Virus record (IMG/VR): IMGVR_UViG_3300032081_001062
Span: 1 to 38,534 of that record
Origin: a virus
Reading direction: 5' to 3' (one strand)
DNA: 38,534 nucleotides
The notes below the pieces were generated by a model, which saw nothing but the letters and a program-made list of their open reading frames with translations, ran no database searches and was not told the DNA's origin. Shown here one piece after another: positions 19,699 through 28,361 of this stretch (positions are counted from its first letter, which is position 1; the number at the start of each line of letters is the position of its first letter). A program made the translations under genes and the position numbers.

Positions 19699-21104
19699 AG
19701 AAGCTGATGGCCTTGCAATTCCTGGCCTCGCAAGCCTGGGCGTTGCCGCCGACGATGCTGGCCGATATGGAAGCCATCGCCCGCCGTGAGCTTCAGGCGG
19801 GCCGCTGGGAAGCCTTGACCGCCCAGGACGGCGAGTCGCTGAAGGCGGCGCCCATGGTCGAGGTTCGCGACGGTGTGGCGCTGATCAAGGTGCGCGGGGT
19901 GGTATCCCGTTACGCCAGTTGGATGCACGACATCTGTGGCGGCACCTCGACCGAGGCGCTGGCCAAGTCGCTGTCGGCGTCGATTGAAGACCCGAAAGTC
20001 CGCGCCCTGGTGCTGTGGATCGACTCGCCCGGCGGCCAGGTCAACGGCCTGAACGAACTGGCCGAAATGATCTATGCCGCCCGGGGGCGGAAAAAGATCG
20101 TCGCCTATGTCGGCGGGCAAGCGTGCTCGGCGGCGTATTGGGTGGCCTCGGCCTGTTCCGAAGTGGTGATCGACGCGACCGCCGAGCTGGGTTCTGTGGG
20201 CACCGTGGCGGGCTTTCGCATCCTGCCGCCGGTCGACGGCGAACAGCGCATCGAAATCGTGTCGAGCAATGCGCCCAACAAGCGGCTTGACCCGACCAGC
20301 AAGGAAGGCCAAGCGGCCGTCCAGATCATCGTCGACGACCTCGAAGGGGTGTTCCTCGACGCGGTCGCCCGAAACATGGCCGTGACGCGTGACAAGGTGC
20401 TGGCCGACTTCGGTCGCGGCGGCACCTACATCGGCGCCAAGGCCGTCAAGCAGGGCATGGCCCACCGCCTCGGCAGCCTGGAAGGGCTGATCGCCGAGCT
20501 GAGCGGGCGCGGGCAGTCCCGCGCATTCAACCAACCCCCGGCGAAAACCGCCGCCAAGACCAACGTAGGAGCAAGCACCATGCCTCTGACTATCGCAGAA
20601 GGGGCGACGGCGGCCGCCGTCGCTGAGGCCCTGAAGGCCCAGCACCCGGAAGCCTTCGCCACCATTGCCGCCACTGGCAGCGCCGACAAGGAAGCCGCCA
20701 TCGCGGCGGCACGCCTGGAGGCCCACGCCGCCGGCAAGCTGGAGGGCTACGCCGAAGGCCACGCCGCCGAAACCAAGCGCGTCGCCGAGGTGTTCGCCGT
20801 CAGTCTGCCAGGTCACGAAAAGCTGATTCAGGCCCTGGCCGTGGACGGCAAGACCAGTGCCGGCGAGGCCGCCGCGCAGATCATCGCCGCCGAGAAGAAG
20901 GGCGGCGCCGACTACCTCGACAGCGCGGGCAGTACCGAGGCCAACAAGGTCAAGGGCGCCCCGGAAGGCGAGGGCGGCAAGAAGTCCGTCGACCCGAAAA
21001 CGCTGGCCGCTGAAGCCCGCGCCCTGGTCGACGCCGAAGCCGCCAAGGGTAACAAGATCACCGTTTCCGCCGCTGCGCGGATGATTCAAGGGGGTAAAGC
21101 CTAA
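19695..21104 (+). CDS. Capsid maturation protease, S49 family (lambda gpC-like), with scaffold domain
   Basis: 469 residues (lambda gpC: 439). The N-terminal about 280 residues are the S49/SppA-type protease: the SPGG motif in WIDSPGGQVNG (about 115) and nucleophile S145 in GQACSAAYWVAS. The C-terminal about 175 residues are an Ala/Glu/Lys-rich scaffold. As in lambda C/Nu3, an internal start at 20580 would make the scaffold alone. The protease digests scaffold during prohead maturation. It overlaps the portal gene by four bases. Confidence 0.9.
   Translation: MKKLMALQFLASQAWALPPTMLADMEAIARRELQAGRWEALTAQDGESLKAAPMVEVRDGVALIKVRGVVSRYASWMHDICGGTSTEALAKSLSASIEDPKVRALVLWIDSPGGQVNGLNELAEMIYAARGRKKIVAYVGGQACSAAYWVASACSEVVIDATAELGSVGTVAGFRILPPVDGEQRIEIVSSNAPNKRLDPTSKEGQAAVQIIVDDLEGVFLDAVARNMAVTRDKVLADFGRGGTYIGAKAVKQGMAHRLGSLEGLIAELSGRGQSRAFNQPPAKTAAKTNVGASTMPLTIAEGATAAAVAEALKAQHPEAFATIAATGSADKEAAIAAARLEAHAAGKLEGYAEGHAAETKRVAEVFAVSLPGHEKLIQALAVDGKTSAGEAAAQIIAAEKKGGADYLDSAGSTEANKVKGAPEGEGGKKSVDPKTLAAEARALVDAEAAKGNKITVSAAARMIQGGKA
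20580..21104 (+). CDS. Internal-start scaffold protein, Nu3-like
   Basis: An in-frame ATG at 20580 is preceded by GTAGGAG at ideal spacing, deep inside the protease gene. The product (174 residues) starts MPLTIAEGATAAAVAEALKA and is almost entirely helical, Ala/Glu/Lys-rich and charged, like phage scaffolds. Lambda Nu3 is made in the same way from within gene C. Use of the start is inferred from the ribosome-binding site and composition. Confidence 0.75.
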   Translation: MPLTIAEGATAAAVAEALKAQHPEAFATIAATGSADKEAAIAAARLEAHAAGKLEGYAEGHAAETKRVAEVFAVSLPGHEKLIQALAVDGKTSAGEAAAQIIAAEKKGGADYLDSAGSTEANKVKGAPEGEGGKKSVDPKTLAAEARALVDAEAAKGNKITVSAAARMIQGGKA

Positions 21105-21475
21105 TGCGTCAGTACATCGAGAGCCGCCGCGCGGCGGCAGACGTGGCGCCGTTCCGTATCGCCGCTTACGACGACACCGAAGGCGAGTTCGCCCAGGCCG
21201 CCGGCCCGAGCGCCGCGCCGCTGATGGGCGTCACCGGCAGCCTTGGCGCTGTGGCTGGCACCGTCTGCGACGTGATCCGCAGCGGCCCGACCGAGCTGGA
21301 GTATGGCGGCGCCGTCGGTTTCGGCGACCTGCTGACGGCCGACATTGCCGGCCGTGCCGTGGTGGCGCAGCCCGGCGAAGCCTACATCGCCCGCGCTGAC
21401 GAAGCTGGCGACGAAGGCACCATCGGCCGCGTGTTCATCGAACGCGGGTTCGTGCCGGCCGCTGTGGCCCCGTAA
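21104..21475 (+). CDS. Head decoration/stabilisation protein, lambda gpD-like
   Basis: 123 residues (lambda gpD: 110), placed between protease-scaffold and major capsid genes as in lambda. Gly/Ala-rich beta structure (MGVTGSLGAVAGTVCDVIRS, VGFGDLLTADIAGRAVV). Trimers would sit on the capsid threefolds and brace the expanded shell. Could also be described as a DUF2190-type decoration protein. The start overlaps the previous stop by one base. Confidence 0.75.
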   Translation: MRQYIESRRAAADVAPFRIAAYDDTEGEFAQAAGPSAAPLMGVTGSLGAVAGTVCDVIRSGPTELEYGGAVGFGDLLTADIAGRAVVAQPGEAYIARADEAGDEGTIGRVFIERGFVPAAVAP

Positions 21476-21512
21476 TCGCGCCCCCTGACCCCATTCGAAA
21501 GGAATAGCAAAC

Positions 21513-22439
21513 ATGGCTGCACAAGCACCGTTCCCGATTGACCCTATCCGCACGGGCATCGTGATTGCCTACCGCAACGACAAGCTGATCGCCGATCAGG
21601 TGATGCCACGCAAGTCGGTCGGCGGCGAGCAATTCAAGTGGTCGGAATACGACAAAGCCGAGCGCATGACCCACGTCGACACCGAAATCAGCCGCAAGGG
21701 CGCCGCCAAGGAAGTCGAGTTCACCGCGACCGAGAAAGACGCCTCGACCGCCGACCACGGCCTGGATGACGTGGTGCCGCAAGGCGACATCGACAAGGCC
21801 GCCGGCACCGATTACGACCCGCTCGACCATGCGTCCGAAGCGCTGACCGACCTGATTCTGTTGGATCGCGAAGTGCGCGTCGCCCGTACCGTGTTCGCGG
21901 CGGCTAACCATACCTACGGCAAGGCCCTGGAGGCGGCCGAGAAGTTCAGCAACCGCGACGCCGACCTGTTGGCGTTCCTGCTGGAACAGCTCGACAAGCC
22001 GCTGATGCGCCCGAATACCCTGACCATTGGCCGCGCCGAGTGGACGCAGTTGCGCGTCAACCGCTCGATGGTGGCGGCCGCCCACGGCAACAGCGGCGAC
22101 AAGGGCGTCGTCAGCATCGCGCAGATGCTGGAGCTGCTGGAGCTGGAAAACATCTTCATCGGCGAAAGTCGCGTCAACATCGCCAAGAAGGGCAAGCCGG
22201 CCGAGGTCAAACGCGTGTGGGCCGGTCATGCCGCCTTCACCTACCTGGCCCCGAACGTCGAGATTCCGGCCGGCACCCTGACCTGGGGCGCTACTGCGCA
22301 ATACGACGACCGTTTTGCCGCCACCTGGTACGACGAAAAAGTCGGCCTGAAGGGCGGCTATCGCGTTCGCGTCGGCGAGCAGGTCAAGGAACTGGTGATC
22401 GCCAAGGAATGCGGCCTGCTGCTGCAAGCGGTGATCTAA
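21513..22439 (+). CDS. Major capsid protein, lambda gpE family
   Basis: 308 residues (lambda gpE: 341). The sequence opens PFPIDPIRTGIVIAYRNDKL and ADQVMPRKSVGGEQFKW, the pattern for this family, and has the HK97-type long spine helix region (DHASEALTDLILLDREVRVA) and a C-terminal beta segment (VRVGEQVKELVIAKECGLLL). AAAGGAA precedes the ATG. A TTAGC box and a strong terminator follow, separating head-shell genes from connector genes. Confidence 0.9.
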   Translation: MAAQAPFPIDPIRTGIVIAYRNDKLIADQVMPRKSVGGEQFKWSEYDKAERMTHVDTEISRKGAAKEVEFTATEKDASTADHGLDDVVPQGDIDKAAGTDYDPLDHASEALTDLILLDREVRVARTVFAAANHTYGKALEAAEKFSNRDADLLAFLLEQLDKPLMRPNTLTIGRAEWTQLRVNRSMVAAAHGNSGDKGVVSIAQMLELLELENIFIGESRVNIAKKGKPAEVKRVWAGHAAFTYLAPNVEIPAGTLTWGATAQYDDRFAATWYDEKVGLKGGYRVRVGEQVKELVIAKECGLLLQAVI

Positions 22440-22450
22440 AGCGCGCGAAA

Positions 22451-22495
22451 GCGCGAATTAGCGAACAGAAAAGCCCCGCCGCGTGCGGGGCTTTT
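22451..22495 (+). terminator. TTAGC box followed by a strong terminator after the capsid gene
   Basis: GCGCGAATTAGCGAA (22451-22465) is a copy of the dispersed box. It is followed directly by a perfect 11-bp stem, AAAAGCCCCGC (22469-22479) with GCGGGGCTTTT (22485-22495), with T residues at the end. A partial terminator here would make capsid protein in excess over downstream products. Confidence 0.8.
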
Positions 22496-22554
22496 CGCAG
22501 CCGAAAGCCCGCCCGCTGCTGGTGGGCTTTCGCATGCGAAAAGAGGGGTAGACC

Positions 22555-22929
22555 GTGAGCCGATTCGACATCGTCGAGCGCACCATGCTGATTTGTAAGG
22601 ACGCAACGGCCCAAGTCGTGACGGGTGACGGCGAGCGCTTCGACGTGGATGGCATCTTCGACAATGCCGAAATCGACTTCGACCACAAGCGCGAGGGCAG
22701 CAACGGCGCCGGCGGGCTGACGTTCAAGAACCGCCAGCCGGTGTTTACCACGGGCGACCGCCGCGTCGCGGGTATCAACAAGGATTGGCGGCTGACGATC
22801 AGGGGCGCGGTTTACTTCTGCGCCCAGCCCCAGGCCGACGGCGCGGGCTGGTCGACGCTCTGGCTTGCGCCGGCCCAGGACGCGGAAGGCGAGGCGGGAG
22901 GGTCGGCCGGTGGCAGCAAGTGGCGTTAG
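22555..22929 (+). CDS. Head-tail joining protein, lambda gpFII-like
   Basis: 124 residues from a GTG start (GAGGGGTAGACC upstream). The order ATAQVVTGDGERFDVDGIFD ... GDRRVAGINKDWRLTIRGAV ... GWSTLWLAP mirrors lambda gpFII: beta-barrel segments, a loop, and the final LWL strand. Length is close to gpFII (117). It caps the gpW-like connector and receives the tail. The C-terminus is Gly-rich and overlaps the next gene. Confidence 0.7.
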   Translation: MSRFDIVERTMLICKDATAQVVTGDGERFDVDGIFDNAEIDFDHKREGSNGAGGLTFKNRQPVFTTGDRRVAGINKDWRLTIRGAVYFCAQPQADGAGWSTLWLAPAQDAEGEAGGSAGGSKWR

Positions 22930-23560
22930 CTTTCAACTGAGCTTTGCCCAGGAAATCACCCGGGTTACGGCGCAGATACAGACCACGCCCGAGCAGGTGA
23001 GCAAGGCCGCCGAGCGTGCCCGCCGCAAGACCATGCGTTGGCTGTCGACGCGTATGTCGCGCGAAATCAGCCAGGCCCTACGCGTGCCGCAGAAGGGCCT
23101 AAAAAGCCGCTGGAGCATGACCACGGCCGGGCAGGGCGCCGAACAGGTCGCCATTCTGTGGTTCGGCACCTTGCCGCTTGCGGCCGAGAACGCCGGCCAG
23201 CCACGGCAGGGAAAGCGCGGAACCAGCGTCGCCGGGCGCCGCTTCGACGGTGCGTTCTATCGCGCCGTCTACGACGGCACGCCCCGGGTATGGATTCGCA
23301 AGAGCCGCGCCGAGGCGCTGGGCCTGAACCTGCCGGCCATGAGTCGGCAGAAGGGCGGCGGCAATGCGCGCTTTCTTGACCTGGGCGGCGCCAATGACAG
23401 CAGCAACCGGGGCCGCTTCCCGGTTATGCGCGTCGGCATCGAGCTGGAAGAACTGGCCGGCGAGGTGTTCCGCCGCTATGAGCGTCGCGCCCTGGCGCGC
23501 TTCGCCGAGCTGATCGAACAGGAAATCAATTACGCGGTGAATCATGAGCGAAAACGCTGA
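22910..23560 (+). CDS. Minor tail protein, lambda gpZ-like tail completion
   Basis: 216 residues from the GTG at 22910 (GGGAGGG upstream); longer readings overlap gpFII more. The pattern of a basic helix (KAAERARRKTMRWLSTRMSR), a central strand region with FYRAVYDGTPRVWIRKSRAE, and a C-terminal FRRYERRALARFAELIEQEI helix fits prophage minor-tail-Z proteins. Such proteins make the tail competent to join heads. It overlaps the next gene by 17 bases. Confidence 0.65.
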   Translation: MAASGVSFQLSFAQEITRVTAQIQTTPEQVSKAAERARRKTMRWLSTRMSREISQALRVPQKGLKSRWSMTTAGQGAEQVAILWFGTLPLAAENAGQPRQGKRGTSVAGRRFDGAFYRAVYDGTPRVWIRKSRAEALGLNLPAMSRQKGGGNARFLDLGGANDSSNRGRFPVMRVGIELEELAGEVFRRYERRALARFAELIEQEINYAVNHERKR

Positions 23561-24065
23561 AGTCACGCAGACCATCGAAGACGTGGGCCTGTTGCATGAC
23601 CAGATCGCAGCCGCGCTGCGCGAGCGCTTCGGCGCAAGCCTGAAGACGGTGGACGAATACGACCCCGTCAACGCCCAGGCGGGGGGCATCAAGACCCCGG
23701 CCGTCCTGCTGGAGCTGGTCGAGATTCGCCCCGCTGGGCGCGTCACGGGCGGCCGCACGCCGGTCGAGCTGGCTTGGTCGGCGCATTGCGTGCTGAGCGT
23801 GGCCACCGACAACGTACAGCGCGAGGTGCGCAATTTTGCGACCCAGGTGCTTTGCCTGTTCGACGGCAACCGCTTCGGCTTGGGTGAGGCGGTCGAGCGT
23901 GCCGCCGAGCTTGAGGCGTTCCCGGGCATGTTCAAGCCGGGCGACAAGGGCTTCGAAAGCTGGATTGTGAACTGGAAACAGAAAGCCCACCTCGGCGACC
24001 TCTGGCAACTGCCAGACGACCCCGTCCCGGGCGAAGTGATCATCGGCCCCGCGCCGCCAGAATAA
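23544..24065 (+). CDS. Putative tail terminator / completion protein
   Basis: 173 residues. Layout: helix (DVGLLHDQIAAALRERFG), strands (KTPAVLLELVEIRPAGRVTG, VELAWSAHCVLSVATDN), helix (VQREVRNFATQVLCLFD), strands to the end. This is the alpha/beta pattern of Mu Gp37 / DUF1834-type and gpR-type tail completion proteins, which stop tube growth and join the head. Position directly before the baseplate genes supports this. Confidence 0.5.
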   Translation: MSENAEVTQTIEDVGLLHDQIAAALRERFGASLKTVDEYDPVNAQAGGIKTPAVLLELVEIRPAGRVTGGRTPVELAWSAHCVLSVATDNVQREVRNFATQVLCLFDGNRFGLGEAVERAAELEAFPGMFKPGDKGFESWIVNWKQKAHLGDLWQLPDDPVPGEVIIGPAPPE

Positions 24066-24074
24066 GGCCCCCGC

Positions 24075-24647
24075 ATGGACATCTTGCAGCGACTGGAAGA
24101 GCTGGAACGCCGGGTCGCGCAAATGGTCGTGCGCGGCAAAATCGTCGAGGTCGACCCCGGCAAGCACGTCGCGCGGGTCGAGTACGGGCCGGGCATGACG
24201 ACCGGCTGGCTGCAATGGAAGCCGATACGCACGGGCAAGGCGATTGTCTGGTGGGCGCCCGAGGTGGGCGAGGGTGTGACGGTGATCAGCGAGGGCGACT
24301 TGGCCCTGGGCGAGATACTGCCCGGCAGCTATCACAAAGACTTCGCCGCGCCATCGAGCGACCCCGACTTGTTCCTGATCCAGTACGGCGACGGCGGTTC
24401 GACTTCCTACAACCGCAAGACCCACATGCACCGTCTCGACCTGCCCGCCGGCGGCCGCGCCGAAGTGGTCGCCCCTGGTGGCGTGAAGATCACCGGCAAT
24501 ACGGAAATCGACGGGGCGTTACGCGTCACGGGCGACATCAAGGGCGATGCCGAAATCGCCGACGCGGTGCGCGCAATGAGCGCCGACCGAGAGATTTACA
24601 ACGGCCACGGCCACCCGGGCGGCCCGCCGCCCGCACCGCAGCAGTAA
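24075..24647 (+). CDS. Baseplate spike / assembly protein, P2 gpV-like
   Basis: 190 residues (P2 gpV: 211). An N-terminal helix (LQRLEELERRVAQMV) leads into an OB-fold (IVEVDPGKHVARVEYG ... TGWLQWKPIRTGKAIVWWAP then GVTVISEG). A short beta-helix follows (GGVKITGNTEIDGALRVTGD IKGDAEI). Near the end NGHGHPGG offers the His-x-His that binds iron at the spike tip. It pierces the outer membrane as the sheath contracts. The C-terminal PPPAPQQ is unusual. Confidence 0.88.
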   Translation: MDILQRLEELERRVAQMVVRGKIVEVDPGKHVARVEYGPGMTTGWLQWKPIRTGKAIVWWAPEVGEGVTVISEGDLALGEILPGSYHKDFAAPSSDPDLFLIQYGDGGSTSYNRKTHMHRLDLPAGGRAEVVAPGGVKITGNTEIDGALRVTGDIKGDAEIADAVRAMSADREIYNGHGHPGGPPPAPQQ

Positions 24648-24656
24648 GGGCAACCC

Positions 24657-25010
24657 ATGAAACAAGGCACTGACAGGAACACGGGCCGCCTGATCAGTGG
24701 CGTTCCCTATCTGTGGCAGCGGCTTAGCGACGTGATCGCCACGCCGGTCGGTTCGCTTGTCGGGCGCCGCGACTTCGGGTCGCGCATGTTCGAAATGCTC
24801 GACCGCAACGTCGACCCGGGCTTCTACATGGACGCGTTTGTTCTTCTGGCTGAAGCCATCAACAACCCGGCCAACGGCCTGGATGACTTCAGGCTGTCGA
24901 CCATGCGCGTCGAGCGCCCGGCTGAACATCACGTCGAAATCTATCTGTCTGGCTACCTGCTGGACGGTGACGGCTCTACGCCTGTCGACCTTGAGGGGAT
25001 ACCGCTATGA
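24657..25010 (+). CDS. Baseplate wedge protein, P2 gpW-like
   Basis: 117 residues (P2 gpW: 115), gp25-like lysozyme-fold family without lysozyme activity. The characteristic run VIATPVGSLVGRRDFGSRMF lies near residues 25-45. A helical middle and beta-hairpin end (VEIYLSGYLLDGDG) follow. It joins the sheath initiator to the baseplate wedge. ATGA overlap with gpJ. Confidence 0.88.
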   Translation: MKQGTDRNTGRLISGVPYLWQRLSDVIATPVGSLVGRRDFGSRMFEMLDRNVDPGFYMDAFVLLAEAINNPANGLDDFRLSTMRVERPAEHHVEIYLSGYLLDGDGSTPVDLEGIPL

Positions 25011-25885
25011 CCGGGGTGAATCTTGCGCTGTTGCCGCCCCTTACCGTGGTGCCGCAACCCGACTTCGAAACCATCGTCGCCGAGGTGGCCGCCAAGGCTG
25101 GGCTTGAGAACGCCAGCCCATCCGACCCGGCCTTCCGGGTAGCGCTGGCGGCCGCGTACCGCGAAACGCTGGTCAGGCAGTACGCCAACGAACAGGCCAA
25201 GGCCCTGACCCTGGCGCATGCCTACGGCGCGCAATTGGATCACCTGGGGGTCACCTACTACCGCAACCCGGATAACACGCCGGTGCTGCGCCTGGAGGGC
25301 GAGAGCGACGACGACTATAAGGCGCGCTTGCAAGAGTCGCCCGAAGGTCTGTCGGTGGCCGGCCCGGAAGGGGCGTACAAGTTCCACGCGCGCAGCGCTA
25401 GCCCGTTGGTGGCTGGCGTTTCGGTCGAAAGCCCGAACCCGTGCGAAATCCTGCTAACCGTGCTGAGCAAGGAAGGCCCGCCCGAGGAAGAAGGCCCCGA
25501 GCCATACGAAGGGCCTATCGACGGCGCTGCTAGCCCCGAGCTGCTGGCCAGGGTGGCGACACACCTGTCGCCTTTTCGCCCCCTGGGCGACCGCCTGACG
25601 GTGGTTTCGGCCGAGGTGGTTTATTACCAGATCGCCGCGACCATCTACCCGGACGGCGAGCTAGACCCGGAAATGGTGATCGCCGCCGCCCAAGCTCGCG
25701 CGGAAGCGTTTGTCGCGCTTATGTGGCGCCTGGCTGGCCTGGTGGTGCTGTCGGCGGTCGACGCCGCGCTGACCACGGCGGGGGTGGAAGAGGTGGTCTT
25801 GCAGGGCTGGGAGGACGTGCGTTGTAGCAAACGCCAGGTGCCCGTCTGCAATGGCATCACGCTAACGCTTGGGGTGCGCGAATGA
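25007..25885 (+). CDS. Baseplate wedge protein, P2 gpJ-like
   Basis: 292 residues (P2 gpJ: 302). Typical start (NLALLPPLTVVPQPDFETIV) with helices around DPAFRVALAAAYRETLVRQY, the GAQLDHLGVTYYR segment, and the ARVATHLSPFRPLGDRLTVV stretch. It belongs to the gp6 / Mu gp47 family, the main wedge component. It overlaps its neighbours by four bases on each side. Confidence 0.9.
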   Translation: MTGVNLALLPPLTVVPQPDFETIVAEVAAKAGLENASPSDPAFRVALAAAYRETLVRQYANEQAKALTLAHAYGAQLDHLGVTYYRNPDNTPVLRLEGESDDDYKARLQESPEGLSVAGPEGAYKFHARSASPLVAGVSVESPNPCEILLTVLSKEGPPEEEGPEPYEGPIDGAASPELLARVATHLSPFRPLGDRLTVVSAEVVYYQIAATIYPDGELDPEMVIAAAQARAEAFVALMWRLAGLVVLSAVDAALTTAGVEEVVLQGWEDVRCSKRQVPVCNGITLTLGVRE

Positions 25886-26502
25886 CCAGCATCTTGCCGG
25901 CGAACCTGGCCGAGCTGGAGCGGGACATAGACGCTGCGCTTGATCGCCTGGGCGACATCAAGGTCGACACGGCAACGCTCTGGAATCCCTGGACGTGCCC
26001 GCCCCAGGTGCTGCCGTTCCTGGCTTGGGCGCTGTCGGTGGATCAGTGGCGCGCCGCTTGGCCTGAGCAGCAGAAACGCCGGATTGTCGCGCAGTCGCTT
26101 GACCTGCACCGCATCAAGGGCACCCGCCGCGCTGTCGACCTGGCGGTCGCCGGTTTCGGCCTGGAAGTGAAGATCACCGAATGGTTCGAAGCCGTGCCGG
26201 AAATGCCGCGCGGCACCTTTCGTGTGGACATCTATTCGACTGACCAGCCGGTTAGCGAGCGCCTGGGCGCCGAGCTACTGCGCGCGATAGAGGGCGCGAA
26301 GCGCAAGTCGCAGCACCTGGCGGGGTTCTCGCTGAACCTGCAAAGCCGAACCACGGCCCGCCTGGGCGTGGGCGCCCTGCTGGGCGAGACGGTGCGTGTG
26401 TACCCGTATCAACCGAAAGACATGCTGATCAGCGGCCCGATTCGAATGGGCGCCGGTGGGCGCACGCAAGAAGTAATCAGGATTTACCCGGGGGGTGAGT
26501 AA
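25882..26502 (+). CDS. Baseplate protein, P2 gpI-like
   Basis: 206 residues (P2 gpI: 176). Opening SILPANLAELERDIDAALDR and the family signature WNPWTCPPQVLPFLAWALSV are clear, followed by RRIVAQSLDLHRIKGTRRAV. It connects the wedge to the tail fibre. The C-terminal extension holds Arg/Gly-rich strands (IRMGAGGRTQEVIRIYPGG). One base is shared with the fibre gene. Confidence 0.9.
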   Translation: MTSILPANLAELERDIDAALDRLGDIKVDTATLWNPWTCPPQVLPFLAWALSVDQWRAAWPEQQKRRIVAQSLDLHRIKGTRRAVDLAVAGFGLEVKITEWFEAVPEMPRGTFRVDIYSTDQPVSERLGAELLRAIEGAKRKSQHLAGFSLNLQSRTTARLGVGALLGETVRVYPYQPKDMLISGPIRMGAGGRTQEVIRIYPGGE

Positions 26503-28352
26503 TGGAGTATCGGACGATTCCGACGACGCTGGGCCGTGCGAAGTTGGAGCAGGCCGCGCTGTTGCAAGTGCCGCTTGAGCTGACGCTGGTGGAGTTCGGC
26601 GACGGCAATGGCGCCGAGTACCTGCCAACGGGGCAGGAAACCGCGCTGAAGCGCAAAGTCTACGAAGCGGCGCCGAACATGCTGGCCGACGCTGAAGAGT
26701 CGGAAACCTGGGTCGAGCTGCATGCGGTGCTGCCGTTCGACGTGGGTGGCTGGTGGTTGCGTGAATTTATCGTGCGCGACGCGGCCGGCGACGCCATCTT
26801 CATCGGCAACTTGCCCGAGAGCTTCAAGCCCATCGGCTCGACGGGGGCAATCAAGGACATCGCCTTCGAACTGGTCTTCGACATCCTGAGTCCCGACAGC
26901 GTGACGCTGAAGGTCGACCCGTCGAAGGTGCTGGCCACCCGCAAGTTCGTCGAAGACTATGTCGCCCAGGAGCTGGCGAAGCTGGACGCGAAGCAGTCGG
27001 TGCGCGTCGCCACTACGGCCGCCATTGCGTTGTCCGGGCTGCTGTCTGTTGACGGGGTGCAGTTGGTCGCCGGTGACCGCGTGCTGGTCAAGAATCAGGC
27101 CAATGGCGCGCAGAATGGTATCTATGTCGCTGCTGCCGGCGCCTGGGCGCGCGCGAACGATGCAGACGCTTCGCTTGAGGTCACGCCGGGCATGCTGGTT
27201 CCTGTCGAGCAGGGCACGGTTAATGCCGACAGCGTCTGGCAGCTGGTTACGGACGCCCCGATCAATCTGGGCGCGACAGTGTTGGCTTTCGAGGTGGCGG
27301 CGGGGCCGACCGGCCTGGCGGTGGGGACATACCGGAGTATTACCGTCGACAAGCGCGGGCGTGTTATTGGCGGAAGCAACCCAGAGAGCACGGACGACTA
27401 CGGGCTAACTGATGCCATTTATCGCCGCAATCTGATTGTCGACGGCGGTTGTCGAGTGGCGCAGCTTGCCGCCAAGGCTCTAAACACTTCGGCGCAGTAC
27501 GGCGCTGTCGATATGTTTGCGGCCTGGGCTGGTGGGGCTGTTTCTGCTGGCAGCATTGCTCACAACACGTCAGGGATCGGGCGGTTTGGTACGAGCCTGC
27601 ACTTATCTGGCGTTACGCTAACGGGTTCAGGGGTGGTTTATGCGCGCCATCGCATAGAGTCGGCGATTGCTCGCGAGCTGAAAAACAAGCAGGCATCTTT
27701 GTCTGTGCTTGTGCAGCATGACGTTGGTGCTTCGATTAGCTACACCCTGACACTTCGGAAGGCAAATGCAGCAGACAATTTCTCTGCTGTAACGCTGATC
27801 GCTGCGTCAGAAGCCATTAACGTGCCTTCTGGCGCGGCGACGTTGCTACGCTTTGAAAATGTCGCGATGGGTGACTGCTCGGCTGGCATAGAGGTTGAGG
27901 TTTCGGGTAGCTGTGGCGCGGTGATCGCTAAGGGATTCCAGTTCTCTGACTGGCAGCTTGAGCAGGGCGCAAAGGCCACCCGATTCGCATGTGAGGGGCT
28001 ATCGGCGACTTTGCAAGCGGTTGAGCGTTACTTAGAGAAGAGTTACGACCTGGCGACGCTTCCGGGAACGGTAACAATGAACGGCGCGACCATCGGCGAT
28101 GCGTCTTCGGTTTCAGACATAACTGTCGATTTCAGAACAAGAAAGCGGACTGTTCCGACCGTTTCGTACTGGTCGGCGCTGACTGGATTGGCTGGGTCGA
28201 TGGCGTTTAGTAACACGATGACCTCCAGTTCGCCATCTGGAAATTTGGCTGTGTACTTCAGTCGCGCGAGCGAGATTAACCTTCAGGTTGAGAGCTTGCC
28301 CGGTGATGGGTATATGCCGATTGTTCACTTTGTTGCGGATGCGCGCCTATGA
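26502..28352 (+). CDS. Tail fibre protein, P2 gpH-like, with divergent tip
   Basis: 616 residues (P2 gpH: 669). The N-terminal about 165 residues hold the baseplate-attachment domain (LGRAKLEQAALLQVPLELTL ... GGWWLREFIVRDAAGDAIFI GNLPE). A linker with VRVATTAAIALSGLLSVDGV repeats, common in phage fibres, follows. From about residue 305 (RRNLIVDGGCRVAQ) the sequence becomes Ser/Ala/Thr-rich and the DNA visibly less GC-rich. This suggests that the receptor-binding tip was exchanged recently. It should determine host range. Confidence 0.87.
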   Translation: MEYRTIPTTLGRAKLEQAALLQVPLELTLVEFGDGNGAEYLPTGQETALKRKVYEAAPNMLADAEESETWVELHAVLPFDVGGWWLREFIVRDAAGDAIFIGNLPESFKPIGSTGAIKDIAFELVFDILSPDSVTLKVDPSKVLATRKFVEDYVAQELAKLDAKQSVRVATTAAIALSGLLSVDGVQLVAGDRVLVKNQANGAQNGIYVAAAGAWARANDADASLEVTPGMLVPVEQGTVNADSVWQLVTDAPINLGATVLAFEVAAGPTGLAVGTYRSITVDKRGRVIGGSNPESTDDYGLTDAIYRRNLIVDGGCRVAQLAAKALNTSAQYGAVDMFAAWAGGAVSAGSIAHNTSGIGRFGTSLHLSGVTLTGSGVVYARHRIESAIARELKNKQASLSVLVQHDVGASISYTLTLRKANAADNFSAVTLIAASEAINVPSGAATLLRFENVAMGDCSAGIEVEVSGSCGAVIAKGFQFSDWQLEQGAKATRFACEGLSATLQAVERYLEKSYDLATLPGTVTMNGATIGDASSVSDITVDFRTRKRTVPTVSYWSALTGLAGSMAFSNTMTSSSPSGNLAVYFSRASEINLQVESLPGDGYMPIVHFVADARL

Positions 28353-28361
28353 GGATTCAGC

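Noticed and set aside
19407-21089. 560-residue minus-strand frame opposite portal and protease
   Set aside because: Low-complexity translation, no ribosome-binding site, and the plus strand carries clear phage genes.
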